Of a stretch of 64,000 bases of DNA, positions 42,504-53,479 are shown one piece after another. Source of the DNA: Streptococcus anginosus subsp. whileyi MAS624. Lineage in GTDB: Bacteria; Bacillota; Bacilli; Lactobacillales; Streptococcaceae. Made by a program: the position numbers and the translations under genes. The stretch is taken from positions 846,501-910,500 of the forward strand of contig NZ_AP013072.1 in the NCBI RefSeq assembly GCF_000478925.1. The letters run 5' to 3'. Positions within the stretch are counted from its first letter, which is position 1, and the number at the start of each line of letters is the position of its first letter. Below the pieces are notes generated by a model. The model was not told the DNA's origin. It did not search any database and saw nothing but the letters and a program-made list of their open reading frames with translations.

Positions 42504-44492
42504 ATGATAAATAGAATTACGGACAATAAATTTAAATTAGTTTCCAAGTATGAGCCTTCAGGAGATCAACCACAGGCGATTGAGCAATTAGTGGATAATA
42601 TAGAGGGTGGTGAGAAAGCTCAGATTCTCATGGGAGCGACAGGAACTGGGAAGACCTACACTATGAGTCAGGTCATCCAAAAGGTCAATAAACCGACCCT
42701 AGTTATCGCTCATAATAAAACCCTGGCTGGTCAGCTCTATGGTGAATTTAAGGAGTTTTTTCCTGACAATGCGGTAGAGTATTTTGTGTCTTACTATGAC
42801 TATTACCAACCGGAAGCCTATGTGCCTTCTAGTGATACCTATATTGAGAAGGACAGCTCGGTCAATGATGAGATTGACAAACTTCGTCACTCAGCAACCT
42901 CGGCTCTCTTGGAGCGCAACGATGTGATTGTTGTGGCATCAGTCAGCTGCATTTATGGTTTGGGCTCGCCTAAGGAATACTCCGATAGCGTGGTCAGTCT
43001 GCGACCTGGTTTAGAGATTTCACGGGATCAACTTCTCAATGATTTGGTTGATATTCAATTTGAGCGCAATGATATTGACTTTCAGCGGGGAAAATTTCGT
43101 GTGCGTGGCGATGTTGTGGAAATCTTCCCAGCTTCTCGCGATGAACATGCCTTTCGGGTGGAATTTTTCGGTGATGAAATTGACCGCATTCGAGAAGTGG
43201 AAGCATTGACAGGTCAAGTGTTGGGCGAAGTAGACCATTTAGCTATTTTTCCTGCCACTCACTTTATGACCAATGACGAAAATATGGAAATTGCCATTGG
43301 TAAAATTCAATCAGAATTAGAAGATCAGCTAGCCTTTTTTGAAAGAGAAGGGAAGCTTTTAGAAGCTCAGCGGTTGAAGCAAAGAACGGACTATGATATT
43401 GAAATGCTGCGCGAAATGGGCTACACGAATGGTGTAGAGAATTATTCTCGCCACATGGACGGACGGAGTGAAGGTGAGCCACCTTACACTTTATTAGATT
43501 TCTTTCCTGATGATTTTTTAATCATGGTAGACGAAAGTCACATGACTATGGGGCAAATCAAAGGTATGTATAATGGTGACCGTTCTCGGAAAGAAATGTT
43601 GGTTAATTATGGATTTCGCTTACCTTCTGCCTTGGATAACCGTCCGTTGCGTCGGGAAGAATTTGAAAGTCATGTGCACCAGATTGTCTATGTATCTGCG
43701 ACACCGGGCGACTATGAGCGGGAGCAAACGGATACGGTGATTGAGCAAATTATTCGACCAACTGGACTGCTGGATCCAGAAGTTGAAGTGCGTCCGACTA
43801 TGGGGCAAATAGATGATCTTTTAGGAGAAATCAATGCGCGTGCAGAGAAGAATGAGCGGACTTTTATCACAACGTTGACTAAAAAGATGGCAGAAGATCT
43901 GACGGATTACTTTAAAGAAATGGGTGTTAAGGTCAAATACATGCACTCAGATATCAAGACTTTAGAGCGGACAGAAATTATCCGCGACCTGCGGTTAGGT
44001 GTCTTTGATGTTTTAGTCGGAATTAACCTGTTGCGTGAGGGAATTGATGTGCCAGAGGTTAGTCTGGTTGCCATTCTTGATGCAGACAAGGAAGGCTTCC
44101 TCCGCAATGAGCGTGGTTTGATCCAAACCATTGGTCGGGCTGCCCGTAATAGTGAAGGCCACGTCATCATGTATGCTGACACGATCACAGATTCCATGCA
44201 AAAAGCTATGGATGAAACTGCCCGTCGTCGTCAGATTCAAATGGCTTATAACGAAGAACATGATATTGTACCGCAAACAATCCAGAAAGAAATTCGTGAT
44301 TTAATCAGTGTGACAAAAGCAGCTCTACCAGACAAGGAAGAAGTGGTAGATATTGAAAGTCTTAACAAGCAGGAACGCAAGGATATGATTAAAAAGCTAG
44401 AAGGACAAATGCAAGAAGCTGCTGGTCTTCTGGACTTCGAGCTGGCCGCCCAAATCCGCGATATGATTTTGGAGATTAAGGCGGTGGATTAG
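42504..44492 (+). CDS. uvrB: Excinuclease ABC subunit B
   Basis: 662 residues, the helicase-like damage-verification subunit of nucleotide excision repair. It shows P-loop [11 protein letters not shown], the beta-hairpin [12 protein letters not shown] that clamps DNA, DESH, the motif VI region IGRAARN, and a C-terminal UVR domain for UvrC binding ([27 protein letters not shown]). It is followed after 30 bases by the broken DUF1697 gene with the same polarity. Confidence 0.97.
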   Translation: MINRITDNKFKLVSKYEPSGDQPQAIEQLVDNIEGGEKAQILMGATGTGKTYTMSQVIQKVNKPTLVIAHNKTLAGQLYGEFKEFFPDNAVEYFVSYYDYYQPEAYVPSSDTYIEKDSSVNDEIDKLRHSATSALLERNDVIVVASVSCIYGLGSPKEYSDSVVSLRPGLEISRDQLLNDLVDIQFERNDIDFQRGKFRVRGDVVEIFPASRDEHAFRVEFFGDEIDRIREVEALTGQVLGEVDHLAIFPATHFMTNDENMEIAIGKIQSELEDQLAFFEREGKLLEAQRLKQRTDYDIEMLREMGYTNGVENYSRHMDGRSEGEPPYTLLDFFPDDFLIMVDESHMTMGQIKGMYNGDRSRKEMLVNYGFRLPSALDNRPLRREEFESHVHQIVYVSATPGDYEREQTDTVIEQIIRPTGLLDPEVEVRPTMGQIDDLLGEINARAEKNERTFITTLTKKMAEDLTDYFKEMGVKVKYMHSDIKTLERTEIIRDLRLGVFDVLVGINLLREGIDVPEVSLVAILDADKEGFLRNERGLIQTIGRAARNSEGHVIMYADTITDSMQKAMDETARRRQIQMAYNEEHDIVPQTIQKEIRDLISVTKAALPDKEEVVDIESLNKQERKDMIKKLEGQMQEAAGLLDFELAAQIRDMILEIKAVD

Positions 44493-44522
44493 AAAGATAA
44501 ACAAAGCAAAAAGGGAAGAAGA

Positions 44523-45068
44523 ATGCGTTACATTCTCTTACTTCGCGGCATTAATGTCGGTGGGAAAAACAAGGTAGCTATGGCTGATTTGAAGGCCGAT
44601 TTGGCGGGACTCGGTTTTGAGAACCCTATCTCCTACATCAACAGCGGCAATCTCTTTTTTGACAGTCAGGAGCACGAGAAAAAGATTAGGACGATTTTGA
44701 CGGCTTATTTCAGTCAATCCTATGACTTTCCAATCCCTTTTGTCCTGCTCAGCTCTGCTATTCTCTAAGAAGAAGTGGCAAAACTGCCTGCTTGGTGGCA
44801 GGATGAGGCAGCTTATCGGCGCGATGTCCTCTTTTTCCTGCCAGAGGCTAATCGCGAGCAGATAGAGGTAGAAGCGGGGAGCTGGGCAAATGACAGGGTT
44901 CTGCTGCATTTCGGTCAGACAGCCTTCTTTTACAGAAATAGCGACCAGACTGACTATCTCAAGTCCAACTACCACAAGAAGCTACTCAAATCTAACTTTT
45001 ACAAGTCTTTGACTATTCGTAATGGGAAAACCTTTCAGAAAATTTTGGAGTTGGCAGATACTAGTTAA
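44523..45068 (+). pseudogene. DUF1697 protein gene split by an in-frame TAA
   Basis: The first 81 codons (MRYILLLRGINVGGKNKVAM...) end at TAA 44766-44768. The same frame continues immediately as EEVAKLPAWWQDEAAYRRDV... to TAG-free DNA ending at 45068, which is the expected remainder of a DUF1697 protein (about 181 residues). ATG at 44775 is not a natural start. CAA to TAA is a plausible cause, since Q or E is common at this spot. The function of DUF1697 proteins is unknown. In pneumococcus a DUF1697 gene lies next to punA instead. Confidence 0.88.
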
Positions 45069-45197
45069 AGAGGCATTATTTTGTTTTTTTGGAAAACTAA
45101 TAATAAATTGTTAATGAATATATATGTTTGAATAAAGAGAAAGAATTTTTACTTTTATTTCTATCATGCTGAAAACATTCAATAGATAGGAGAATTT

Positions 45198-45941
45198 ATG
45201 ATTGATTTTAAGGATGTTACAAAAGTGTACGATGACAAGATAGCGTTGAATCATCTGAATTTAACGCTTCAGAGTGGAGAAATTGTAGGATTAATTGGAC
45301 ACAATGGTGCTGGAAAATCAACAACGATCAAATCATTGGTTAGTGTGATTAATCCAACGCATGGTCAGATTTTTGTGGATGGCAAGGAATTAGCAGCTAA
45401 TCGGTTGGAAATCAAGAAAAAAATTGGTTATGTAGCTGATTCGCCGGACTTGTTTTTACGCCTGACGGCAAATGAATTCTGGGAATTGGTTGGAACTTCT
45501 TATGATATGAGTCCTTCAGATTATGAGAAACGTTTAACGGAGCTACTGGAATTATTTGATTTTACAGCTCATCGCTATGAAGTTATTGAATCGTTTTCAC
45601 ATGGAATGCGACAAAAAGTGTTTGTCATTGGTGCTCTTTTGTCTGATCCAGATATCTGGGTGTTGGATGAGCCTTTAACTGGTTTGGATCCGCAGGCGGC
45701 TTTTGACCTCAAACAAATGATGCGAGAGCATGCAGACAAAGGAAATACTGTTTTGTTCTCAACACATGTTTTAGAAGTGGCAGAGCAATTGTGTGACCGT
45801 ATTGCCATTCTCAAAAAGGGAGAATTGTTGTTTTACGGTACGATTGAGGAATTGAAAGGTCAACATCCTGAAAAATCATTAGAAAGTATTTACCTCAGTT
45901 TGGCTGGCCGTAGAGAAGAGGTGAGTCCTGATGCGTCTTAA
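45198..45941 (+). CDS. ABC transporter ATPase
   Basis: 247 residues: Walker A GHNGAGKST, signature FSHGMRQK, Walker B IWVLDEPLTGLDP and STHVLEVAEQL. It belongs to the CcmA/EcsA-like group of drug or peptide exporters. It follows AGGAGAAT and overlaps the membrane subunit by 11 bases. Confidence 0.9.
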   Translation: MIDFKDVTKVYDDKIALNHLNLTLQSGEIVGLIGHNGAGKSTTIKSLVSVINPTHGQIFVDGKELAANRLEIKKKIGYVADSPDLFLRLTANEFWELVGTSYDMSPSDYEKRLTELLELFDFTAHRYEVIESFSHGMRQKVFVIGALLSDPDIWVLDEPLTGLDPQAAFDLKQMMREHADKGNTVLFSTHVLEVAEQLCDRIAILKKGELLFYGTIEELKGQHPEKSLESIYLSLAGRREEVSPDAS

Positions 45942-47553
45942 AGCGATTCGCTCCCTCATTCATGCAAATATCATTTATACGACGCAATCAACTAGGCTTT
46001 CTAGTTATCGTAAAAAACAGCAAAAAAATCCAAAGAAAAAAGGAAATGTTGCTAGAAATCTAGTAATGAACTACCTCTACGTTGGAATTTTGTATGCTTG
46101 TATATTTGGTGTACAGGGTGCTTTTTTACCGCTTGCTCAGAATCCAGGGCTGTTTTCGAATTTTGTCAGCGTCTTTTATCTATTCATCTTTGCACAGGGA
46201 TTTCTTTCCTTTTACAATGTTTTTTATGAAAGTAAAGACTTGCAAGCTTACCGACCTTATGCCTTTAGTGAGAGCGAAATTATGGTTGGGAAAGGATTTT
46301 CTGTTCTTTTAACTACTTTAATGGGAGTGTTTCCCATTGTTATTTACTTTATTGGTTTGCAAATGCAATCAGGTCAACCAATCTGGCTTGCAATCCCTAT
46401 TCTGCTTATTTCGTTAGGAGTACTATTTTCGACACTTATTTTCCTTCTTTTGGTTGGTGTTCATTTTATTACGAAAACAACTATTTTTAGGAAATATAAA
46501 AAGCTTGCCTCTAATATTTTACTGGCTCTTGCTACAATAATGGCTTTTGGTGCGATTTTATTGGTGAATTTGCAAAATAACTCTAACGTTAAAAACGCAA
46601 TATTGCAAGATCAACCTGCTTATTTTCCGCCAATGACGATTTTTCATGCTTTCAGTATGCAACCTTTTGCTTTGAATTCCTTGCTGGGAATGGGAGCTTG
46701 GGTAGTCGTAGCTGTTATATTATTTATAATTGTTAAGCGAAAGGTTTTACCAGAATTTTATGAAGCTGCAATGACTACAACAGCAACGGTCAATAGACAA
46801 AAACGAACGAAAATTTTCAAGATGAATGGACTTAGGAACTTTTCGCAGTTTGTGTTGCGCTATCAATTAAACCTAATCAGTGATGGCTCTGTCTTATTAC
46901 AAACTCTTTTGATGCCTAGTGTATTACCTTACTTTATTCTAATTCCGTTAATGGCTAGTTTTATGCAGTATCGTGAAATGATTTCTCCTTATTTGACAAC
47001 CAGATTTGCTTTTCCATTGATGCTGATAGCAACATTTGTAGCAAGTTTAAATACGGGTGGAGCAAATTTAACAGGAATTGGCATTTCACTTGAACGTGAA
47101 AATTATGATTATTTGAAAGTATTACCCTTTGACATGGCACGTTATCTTAAACTTAAGTTTTGGAATTTATTTGTCATTCAATCCATTTTGCCATTCATTT
47201 TGTTAGCAATCTTTTCATTTGTGGTTGGTGTACAACCTATTGCTATTCTATTGATGCTAATCGCTTGGTTATTGACTTGTCTAGCATGGAGTGCTTGGGG
47301 ATATCATCGTGATAAACGCCTACAAGTTACTAACTGGTCGAATGTGACGGAATTATTTAATCGTGAAAATAATTCACTAAAGATGATTTTGGGCATTGTT
47401 GCTATGATTATTTACATAATCATTATTGCAGTGAGCGCTTATTTCATTTTGGTATCACCAGATTTAGTGGGCTATTTGTTAGCGGGTACTTTTCTGATTG
47501 CTCTTGCAATGATGGCATTTTTACTGACAAATCATTATTTGAAAAAAGTTTAA
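45931..47553 (+). CDS. ABC transporter membrane subunit
   Basis: 540 residues with about 12-14 hydrophobic segments and a short charged cytoplasmic N-terminus (RKKQQKNPKKKGN). It is the probable membrane partner of the ATPase just upstream. No substrate can be deduced. Confidence 0.85.
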   Translation: MRLKAIRSLIHANIIYTTQSTRLSSYRKKQQKNPKKKGNVARNLVMNYLYVGILYACIFGVQGAFLPLAQNPGLFSNFVSVFYLFIFAQGFLSFYNVFYESKDLQAYRPYAFSESEIMVGKGFSVLLTTLMGVFPIVIYFIGLQMQSGQPIWLAIPILLISLGVLFSTLIFLLLVGVHFITKTTIFRKYKKLASNILLALATIMAFGAILLVNLQNNSNVKNAILQDQPAYFPPMTIFHAFSMQPFALNSLLGMGAWVVVAVILFIIVKRKVLPEFYEAAMTTTATVNRQKRTKIFKMNGLRNFSQFVLRYQLNLISDGSVLLQTLLMPSVLPYFILIPLMASFMQYREMISPYLTTRFAFPLMLIATFVASLNTGGANLTGIGISLERENYDYLKVLPFDMARYLKLKFWNLFVIQSILPFILLAIFSFVVGVQPIAILLMLIAWLLTCLAWSAWGYHRDKRLQVTNWSNVTELFNRENNSLKMILGIVAMIIYIIIIAVSAYFILVSPDLVGYLLAGTFLIALAMMAFLLTNHYLKKV

Positions 47554-47679
47554 GCTGAAGTAGAAAATTAAGCTGAAAGTTTTTGAATACTTACTATGTT
47601 TTTATTGCTTAGCAAGAATATATTGATAAGAGTCTATAAATTTTTATGTGCGCTTTGAAACATCTATATACTAAATTTA

Positions 47680-47688
47680 TGCTATAAT
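47680..47688 (+). promoter_or_regulatory. Extended -10 promoter abutting hemW
   Basis: TGC TATAAT is an extended -10 whose last base is 7 bases before the hemW ATG at 47696. No Shine-Dalgarno sequence lies between. TTGAAA at 47655 is 22 bases upstream of the -10, too far for a normal -35. Confidence 0.65.
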
Positions 47689-47695
47689 AAATACT

Positions 47696-48826
47696 ATGTA
47701 CACCAAACCAACTTCTGCTTATGTACACATTCCATTTTGTACTCAAATTTGTTATTATTGTGACTTTTCTAAGGTTTTTATCAAAAATCAGCCAGTTGAC
47801 GCCTACTTAGAGCACTTGCTTCAAGAATATGCTTCTTATGATATAAAGCATTTACAGACGCTCTATATTGGCGGTGGGACACCGACAGCTCTTTCAGCGC
47901 AGCAGATGGAGTTTCTGTTAGCAGAGCTGACGAAAAGTTTGGATTTATCATGTTTAGAAGAGTTGACGATTGAGACCAATCCAGGTGATTTGGATCCAGA
48001 TAAGATTGCTGTTTTAAAAGATTCGGCTGTTAATCGAGTATCTCTAGGTGTGCAAACTTTTGATAATCGTATGCTCAAGCAAATTGGGCGCAGCCATTTA
48101 GAGAAAGATATTTATGAAAATATCACCAATCTGAAGCAAGCTGGGTTTGACAATATCTCTATTGACTTGATCTACGCATTACCCAAGCAGACCATGGACA
48201 ACGTACGGGAAAATGTAGCCAAGGCTATTGCACTAGACATCCCTCATATGAGTCTTTATAGCTTAATTCTAGAGAATCACACGGTCTTTATGAACCGGAT
48301 GCGGCGAGGAAAGCTGCCTTTACCGAAAGAAGACTTGGAAGCAGAGATGTTTGAGTACATCATTGAGGAGTTGGAAAAAGCTGGGTTTGAACACTATGAG
48401 ATTTCCAACTTTTCTAAGCCAGGCTTTGAGAGTCGACATAATCTTATGTACTGGGACAATGCGGAATATTTTGGTGTTGGAGCTGGAGCATCTGGTTATG
48501 TCAATGGAGTTCGCTACAAGAATCATGGTCCCATCCGTCATTACTTAGAGGCAGTCGAAAAAGGTAATGCCCGTGTGAGTGAGGAACACCTTAGCAAGCA
48601 AGAGATGATGGAAGAAGAAATGTTTCTGGGCTTGCGCAAAAAGTCAGGTGTTTCTAAAAAGCGTTTTGAAGAAAAATTTGGTATTTCTTTTGAGCAGCAG
48701 TATGGTCATGTAGTAACAGAATTGACTGAGCAAGGACTCTTAGTTCCTGATAAAGAAATCGTCCGTATGACTAAAAAGGGTCTTTTTTTAGGTGATACGG
48801 TCGCAGAGAAATTTATATTGGAGTAA
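47696..48826 (+). CDS. hemW: Radical SAM protein HemW (coproporphyrinogen oxidase-like)
   Basis: 376 residues with the radical SAM cluster motif FCTQICYYCDF (CxxxCxxC), YIGGGTPTAL and ETNPGDLDP. The family was long annotated as oxygen-independent coproporphyrinogen III oxidase, but HemW of lactic acid bacteria binds and delivers haem rather than making it. It begins a five-gene run (hemW, thioesterase, HAD phosphatase, two membrane proteins). The mRNA appears leaderless. Confidence 0.93.
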   Translation: MYTKPTSAYVHIPFCTQICYYCDFSKVFIKNQPVDAYLEHLLQEYASYDIKHLQTLYIGGGTPTALSAQQMEFLLAELTKSLDLSCLEELTIETNPGDLDPDKIAVLKDSAVNRVSLGVQTFDNRMLKQIGRSHLEKDIYENITNLKQAGFDNISIDLIYALPKQTMDNVRENVAKAIALDIPHMSLYSLILENHTVFMNRMRRGKLPLPKEDLEAEMFEYIIEELEKAGFEHYEISNFSKPGFESRHNLMYWDNAEYFGVGAGASGYVNGVRYKNHGPIRHYLEAVEKGNARVSEEHLSKQEMMEEEMFLGLRKKSGVSKKRFEEKFGISFEQQYGHVVTELTEQGLLVPDKEIVRMTKKGLFLGDTVAEKFILE

Positions 48827-48829
48827 ATT

Positions 48830-49561
48830 ATGGGTTTAACTTATCAAATGAAAATGAAAATTCCGTTTGACATGGCGGATATGAACGGTCATATCAAGTT
48901 GCCTGATGTCATTTTGCTGTCCTTACAGGTATCAGGTTTGCAGTCTATTGACTTGGGGATTAGCGACAAGGATATGCTGGAGAGATGCAATTTGGTCTGG
49001 ATTATTACTGACTATGATATTGATGTGGTACGGCTGCCTAAATTTGGTGAAGAAATGACGATTGAAACAGAAGCACTTTCCTATAATCGTCTCTTTTGTT
49101 ATCGTCGTTTTACCGTTTTTGATGAAAATGATGTTGCTGTGATTGAAATGATGGCTACCTTTGTCCTTATGGACAGAGACAGTCGAAAAGTGCACGCTGT
49201 AGAGCCAAAGATTGTTGCGCCTTACGAGGCAGAATTTTCTAAAAAGTTGATTCGTGGACCAAAATATCCAGAACTGAAAGATTCGATCAGTAAAGATTAT
49301 CATGTTCGGTTTTATGATTTAGACATGAATGGTCATGTCAACAACAGCAAGTATCTGGACTGGATTTTTGAAGTTGTGGGTGCTGATTTTCTCATGAAAC
49401 ACGTTCCCAAAAAAGTTCACCTCAAGTATGTCAAGGAAGTGCGACCTGGTGGGCAGATTACCTCTAGCTATGATTTGAATGGATTAGAGAGCAATCATCA
49501 GATTTCCAGCGATGGTGATACCAATGCACAAGCTATGGTAACTTGGCAAGAAATTTCATAA
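48830..49561 (+). CDS. Acyl-ACP thioesterase (FatA/FatB family)
   Basis: 243 residues with two hotdog domains. The second carries [23 protein letters not shown], the active-site Asn/His segment of acyl-ACP thioesterases. It releases fatty acids from ACP in the cytoplasm. It starts three bases after hemW, so it is co-transcribed. Confidence 0.9.
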   Translation: MGLTYQMKMKIPFDMADMNGHIKLPDVILLSLQVSGLQSIDLGISDKDMLERCNLVWIITDYDIDVVRLPKFGEEMTIETEALSYNRLFCYRRFTVFDENDVAVIEMMATFVLMDRDSRKVHAVEPKIVAPYEAEFSKKLIRGPKYPELKDSISKDYHVRFYDLDMNGHVNNSKYLDWIFEVVGADFLMKHVPKKVHLKYVKEVRPGGQITSSYDLNGLESNHQISSDGDTNAQAMVTWQEIS

Positions 49562-49583
49562 GAGAAACAATAGAAAGAGAAGT

Positions 49584-50357
49584 ATGACCTACAAAGGATA
49601 TTTAATTGATTTAGACGGAACGATTTATAAAGGAAAAGACCGAATCCCAGCGGGAGAAGCTTTTGTCCATGAATTACAGCGTCGCAACATTCCATATTTA
49701 TTTGTGACAAATAATACGACACGTACTCCTGAGACTGTTCAAGCTATGTTGGCTGAACAATTCAATGTTGAAACGCCGATTGAAACGATTTATACAGCGA
49801 CTTTAGCAACGGTTGACTACTTAAATGATAAAAATCTAGGCAAGAAAGTCTATGTTATCGGTGATGTCGGACTTAAGCAAGCCATTGCAGAAGCTGGCTA
49901 TATCGAAGATACTGATAACCCAGATTATGTGGTTGTTGGATTAGACTGGGAAGTGGACTATGAAAAATTGTCAATTGCTACTTTAGCTATTCAAAAAGGA
50001 GCTCATTTCGTAGGAACCAATCCAGATCTTAATATTCCAACGGAGCGCGGTCTCATGCCTGGAGCAGGATCGATTATTACTCTCATTGAAGTAGCAACTC
50101 GTGTGAAACCTGTTTATATCGGGAAGCCAAATGCAATTATCATGGAAAAGGCGGTTGAGCATCTAGGACTACCGCGGCAAGAAGTGATAATGGTTGGGGA
50201 TAATTACCTGACGGACATTCGGGCTGGGATTGACAACGATATCCCTACACTTCTGGTGACAACTGGCTTTACGAAACCAGAAGAAGTGCCAGACTTGCCA
50301 ATCCAACCAGATTATGTACTTTCTAGCCTAGCGGAGTGGGATTTCGATGCGCATTAA
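49584..50357 (+). CDS. HAD-superfamily phosphatase, NagD-like (TIGR01457)
   Basis: 257 residues. The N-terminal nucleophile motif [22 protein letters not shown] (motif II), [10 protein letters not shown] with the Lys, and [12 protein letters not shown] (motif IV) define a type IIA HAD phosphatase. Substrate unknown, probably a sugar phosphate or nucleotide. SD AAAGAGAAG. It overlaps the following gene by 11 bases. Confidence 0.9.
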   Translation: MTYKGYLIDLDGTIYKGKDRIPAGEAFVHELQRRNIPYLFVTNNTTRTPETVQAMLAEQFNVETPIETIYTATLATVDYLNDKNLGKKVYVIGDVGLKQAIAEAGYIEDTDNPDYVVVGLDWEVDYEKLSIATLAIQKGAHFVGTNPDLNIPTERGLMPGAGSIITLIEVATRVKPVYIGKPNAIIMEKAVEHLGLPRQEVIMVGDNYLTDIRAGIDNDIPTLLVTTGFTKPEEVPDLPIQPDYVLSSLAEWDFDAH

Positions 50358-50985
50358 ACTGACCTTTTGGCTGAGTATGCTCTGCTTTTTAGCAGTAGCT
50401 ATTTTGTTGACCATTTATCTGACTTGGCTGTTTTATCCTTTGGAAATTTCTTGGTTGCATTTAGAAAATCAAGTTTACCTCAAATCTGCAATCATTCAGC
50501 ACAATTTCAATATTTTGATGAATTACCTAACCAATCCATTTCAGCAAAAGCTCTCCATGCCTAATTTTCGCTCATCAGCAGCAGGTCTGCACCATTTTCA
50601 AGTCGTGAAATATCTTTTTCATCTGGCGCAAGTTGCTTTTCTAGTAACCTTACCAGCGGTTTGTTTGTTTGTAAAAAACATTATAAAAAAAAGATACCTA
50701 TCTGTCTTTTCAAAGGCGATTTTAGCTATTATTTGGTTGCCTATTGTAATTGCTGGTGTGGCGCTGGGGATTGGCTTTGATGCATTTTTCACTCTCTTTC
50801 ACCAGATTTTATTTGTTGGGGATAAAACTTGGTTATTTGACCCTGCTAAAGATCCTGTCATTTGGATATTACCAGAAGAATTTTTCCTCCACGCCTTTCT
50901 TTTGTTTTTTGTTCTTTATGAAGGCTTTGCTGTGGGGTTATACTTGTGGAGTCGAAAAAGCTATTTGAAGAAGGAGGAAAATTGA
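50347..50985 (+). CDS. TIGR01906-family integral membrane protein
   Basis: 212 residues with about four to five hydrophobic segments and an extracytoplasmic loop ([22 protein letters not shown]). This matches a conserved Gram-positive membrane protein family of unknown function that typically follows the NagD-like gene. Its stop overlaps the next start (TGATG). Confidence 0.8.
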   Translation: MRIKLTFWLSMLCFLAVAILLTIYLTWLFYPLEISWLHLENQVYLKSAIIQHNFNILMNYLTNPFQQKLSMPNFRSSAAGLHHFQVVKYLFHLAQVAFLVTLPAVCLFVKNIIKKRYLSVFSKAILAIIWLPIVIAGVALGIGFDAFFTLFHQILFVGDKTWLFDPAKDPVIWILPEEFFLHAFLLFFVLYEGFAVGLYLWSRKSYLKKEEN

Positions 50986-51936
50986 TGCCAGTCAATCAGC
51001 AAGTGCGAAAAGATGTTAGTTTATTTTCTGCTTTGTGTCTGATTTATGTTTTCGTCATGACAATGATTAGCTTAATCTATCAGACGATTGTAACCTTGTT
51101 TCAAGCGATTCGTTATCCCGGAAATCTTGAGAGAATCCAAAAAGCAACGGAAAGTTTTATGTCACGCGATGGCAGCTATTATCTAATTGCTGTTTGTGCA
51201 GGAGTATTTATCTTTTGGTTGTATCGGGACGGAAAATTATTTAAGTCTGATTTACGAACGCAGAAAAGGGTCATGACGCCAAAAACGTTTGGAATAGTCC
51301 TATCATTCTTACTTCTGGGTCAATTAGGTTTTGTACTCTTTAATCAAATATTTGAAGCAGTGTTGAATATCTTTGGATTTAGCTTATTTAAAGCCATTGA
51401 ATCAGCTTCCGCAGGCTCAGATAGTGTAACGATGTTTTTGTATGCAGGTTTTTTTCGGTCCTGTTTCAGAAGAATTGATTTTTCGCGGGGCAGGCTTACG
51501 AACATTTGAAAGATATGGAAAAGTTTTTGCGATTCTGATGTCTTCCCTCATATTTGGTTTATTTCATGGAAATATCCCGCAGTTCTTTTTTGCAACTTTT
51601 GTTGGAATTATCTTCTCTTATGTGACCTTGGAGTATTCAATTCTCTGGGCAATGGTTTTCCACGTTTTTAATAACTTGGTCATCGGAGATGGTTTAACTT
51701 ATTTGTATTCGTTTTTGCCAGACGATATAGGTGGTCTCTTACACTTATTTATCCTGCTAGTCGGTGCAAGTGTCGCAGTAATTTTCCTGTTTAAAAACAA
51801 AACAGACATAAAAATGTATGTACAAGAAAATCGTTCATTTTCAGGAACCTATAGGCAAGCTTTTCGCTCTGTTTGGTTCTGGATTTTTGCAATCTTCATG
51901 TTCTTAACATCTTTGACCTTGATAAGTCATTTGTGA
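50985..51936 (+). pseudogene. CPBP-family intramembrane protease, frameshifted at a T-run
   Basis: ATG at 50985 follows AAGGAGGAAA. The frame breaks in a run of seven T at 51449-51455; with six T it would read AGFFGPVSEELIFRGAGL, the EExxxR core of CPBP proteases, and then continue through FGLFHGN and VFHVFNNL to 51936. As read, the first product ends at 51509 in non-homologous residues, before any catalytic motif. The intact protein would be about 316 residues with eight membrane segments. Confidence 0.88.
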
Positions 51937-52014
51937 AAGAAGATTTTTGAAAGGACTTTCAACTTTCTTTCATTTATGATAAAATAAAGGTAACAAAAGA
52001 GGAGCGTGTCAATC

Positions 52015-52437
52015 ATGGAACAAACATTTTTTATTATAAAACCAGACGGCGTAAAACGTGGCTTGGTTGGAGAAGTACTGAAGCGCGTAGAACAACGTGG
52101 TTATAAAATCGAACGTTTGGAAATGAGAACCAATATTTCAAATGAGTTAATTGATCAGCATTATGAAGCTCTGTTAACGAAAGATTTTTATCCTTCAATC
52201 CGTGATTATATGACAAGCGGACCTGTGATTATCGGTGTTTTATCGGGAAGCCAAGTAATTTCAGGTTGGCGTCACATGATGGGTGCTACTCGTCCGGAAG
52301 AAGCTCTACCGGGAACTATTCGCGGAGATTTTGCACAAGCAGCTGAAGCTGGTGAAACGATTCGAAATGTTGTTCATGGTTCAGATTCTGAAGAATCTGC
52401 CAAACGGGAAATTGCGCTTTGGTTTGGTAATCATTAA
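52015..52437 (+). CDS. ndk: Nucleoside diphosphate kinase
   Basis: 140 residues ([21 protein letters not shown]). KPDGV binds nucleotide and NVVHGSDS contains the phospho-acceptor His. It transfers the gamma phosphate between nucleoside triphosphates and diphosphates. The ATG at 52015 follows AGGAG at suitable distance; the GTG at 52006 is too close to it. It is monocistronic with its own terminator. Confidence 0.96.
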   Translation: MEQTFFIIKPDGVKRGLVGEVLKRVEQRGYKIERLEMRTNISNELIDQHYEALLTKDFYPSIRDYMTSGPVIIGVLSGSQVISGWRHMMGATRPEEALPGTIRGDFAQAAEAGETIRNVVHGSDSEESAKREIALWFGNH

Positions 52438-52456
52438 AACATAGTAGTATAAATTC

Positions 52457-52497
52457 GAGAGAGTACAGATAGCGATTGCTTTTGTTCTCTCTTTTTT
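52457..52497 (+). terminator. Terminator of ndk
   Basis: GAGAGAGTACA pairs with TGTTCTCTC (two bulged bases) around a loop of about 15 bases and is followed by six T. Confidence 0.75.
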
Positions 52498-52519
52498 ACT
52501 ATCCGAATTGTACTGGGTG

Positions 52520-52528
52520 TGTTATAAT
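52520..52528 (+). promoter_or_regulatory. Extended -10 promoter of rapZ-yvcK-whiA
   Basis: TGT TATAAT at 52520-52528 forms an extended -10, 60 bases before the rapZ ATG. Confidence 0.55.
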
Positions 52529-52588
52529 AAAAAGGAATTGGAAATATTTTAACATGCTGAAAATTGATTGTTTTATCAAGGAGGAGAT

Positions 52589-53479
52589 ATGTCAGACAAA
52601 CAAATTCATTTGGTTATCGTGACGGGAATGAGTGGAGCGGGAAAGACCGTGGCCATCCAGTCTTTTGAAGATTTGGGCTATTTTACGATTGATAATATGC
52701 CCCCCACGCTGGTTCCTAAATTTTTGCAGTTAATCGAAACAACGCAAGACAACGACAAGATTGCTATGGTTGTAGATATGCGTAGTCGTTCCTTCTTTTC
52801 TGAGATTCAGAAAGTTCTAGATGAGATTGAAAGTAACGCTGGACTTGATTTTAAGATTTTGTTTTTAGATGCGGCAGATACAGAATTAGTTGCACGTTAC
52901 AAGGAAACGCGGCGTAGCCACCCCTTAGCAGCAGACGGTCGTATTTTAGACGGGATAAAATTAGAGCGGGAATTACTTGCACCATTAAAAAACATGAGCC
53001 AAAATGTGGTAGATACGACTGACTTAACACCACGTGCATTACGTAAAACAATTTCTGAGCATTTCTCGGACTCAACAAAACTCCAATCATTTCGCGTTGA
53101 AGTGGTAAGTTTCGGCTTTAAATACGGTATCCCGTTGGACGCGGATCTTGTTTTTGATGTGCGTTTTTTACCAAATCCTTATTACCAACCAGAACTCCGC
53201 AATCAAACAGGGCTTGATAAAGCAGTTTATGATTATGTCATGAATCATACGGAATCAGAAGAATTTTATCAACATTTAGTGGCACTTATCAAGCCTATTT
53301 TGCCGGGTTACAAAAAAGAAGGAAAGTCTGTTTTGACAATTGCTGTCGGTTGTACAGGTGGTCAACACAGAAGTGTCGCTTTTGCCCAACGTTTAGCCGA
53401 TGATTTGGCTAATGGTTGGACTGTTCATTCGTCTCATCGAGATAAAGACCGTAGAAAGGAAACGGTAAACCGTTCATGA
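52589..53479 (+). CDS. rapZ: RapZ/YvcJ-family nucleotide-binding protein
   Basis: 296 residues from ATG at 52589 (SD AAGGAGGAG). The N-terminal P-loop is [10 protein letters not shown]; the C-terminal domain has [10 protein letters not shown]. In E. coli RapZ guides a small RNA of amino-sugar metabolism; in Gram-positives (YvcJ) the role is less clear and linked to competence. It is the first gene of a coupled trio with yvcK and whiA. Confidence 0.93.
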   Translation: MSDKQIHLVIVTGMSGAGKTVAIQSFEDLGYFTIDNMPPTLVPKFLQLIETTQDNDKIAMVVDMRSRSFFSEIQKVLDEIESNAGLDFKILFLDAADTELVARYKETRRSHPLAADGRILDGIKLERELLAPLKNMSQNVVDTTDLTPRALRKTISEHFSDSTKLQSFRVEVVSFGFKYGIPLDADLVFDVRFLPNPYYQPELRNQTGLDKAVYDYVMNHTESEEFYQHLVALIKPILPGYKKEGKSVLTIAVGCTGGQHRSVAFAQRLADDLANGWTVHSSHRDKDRRKETVNRS

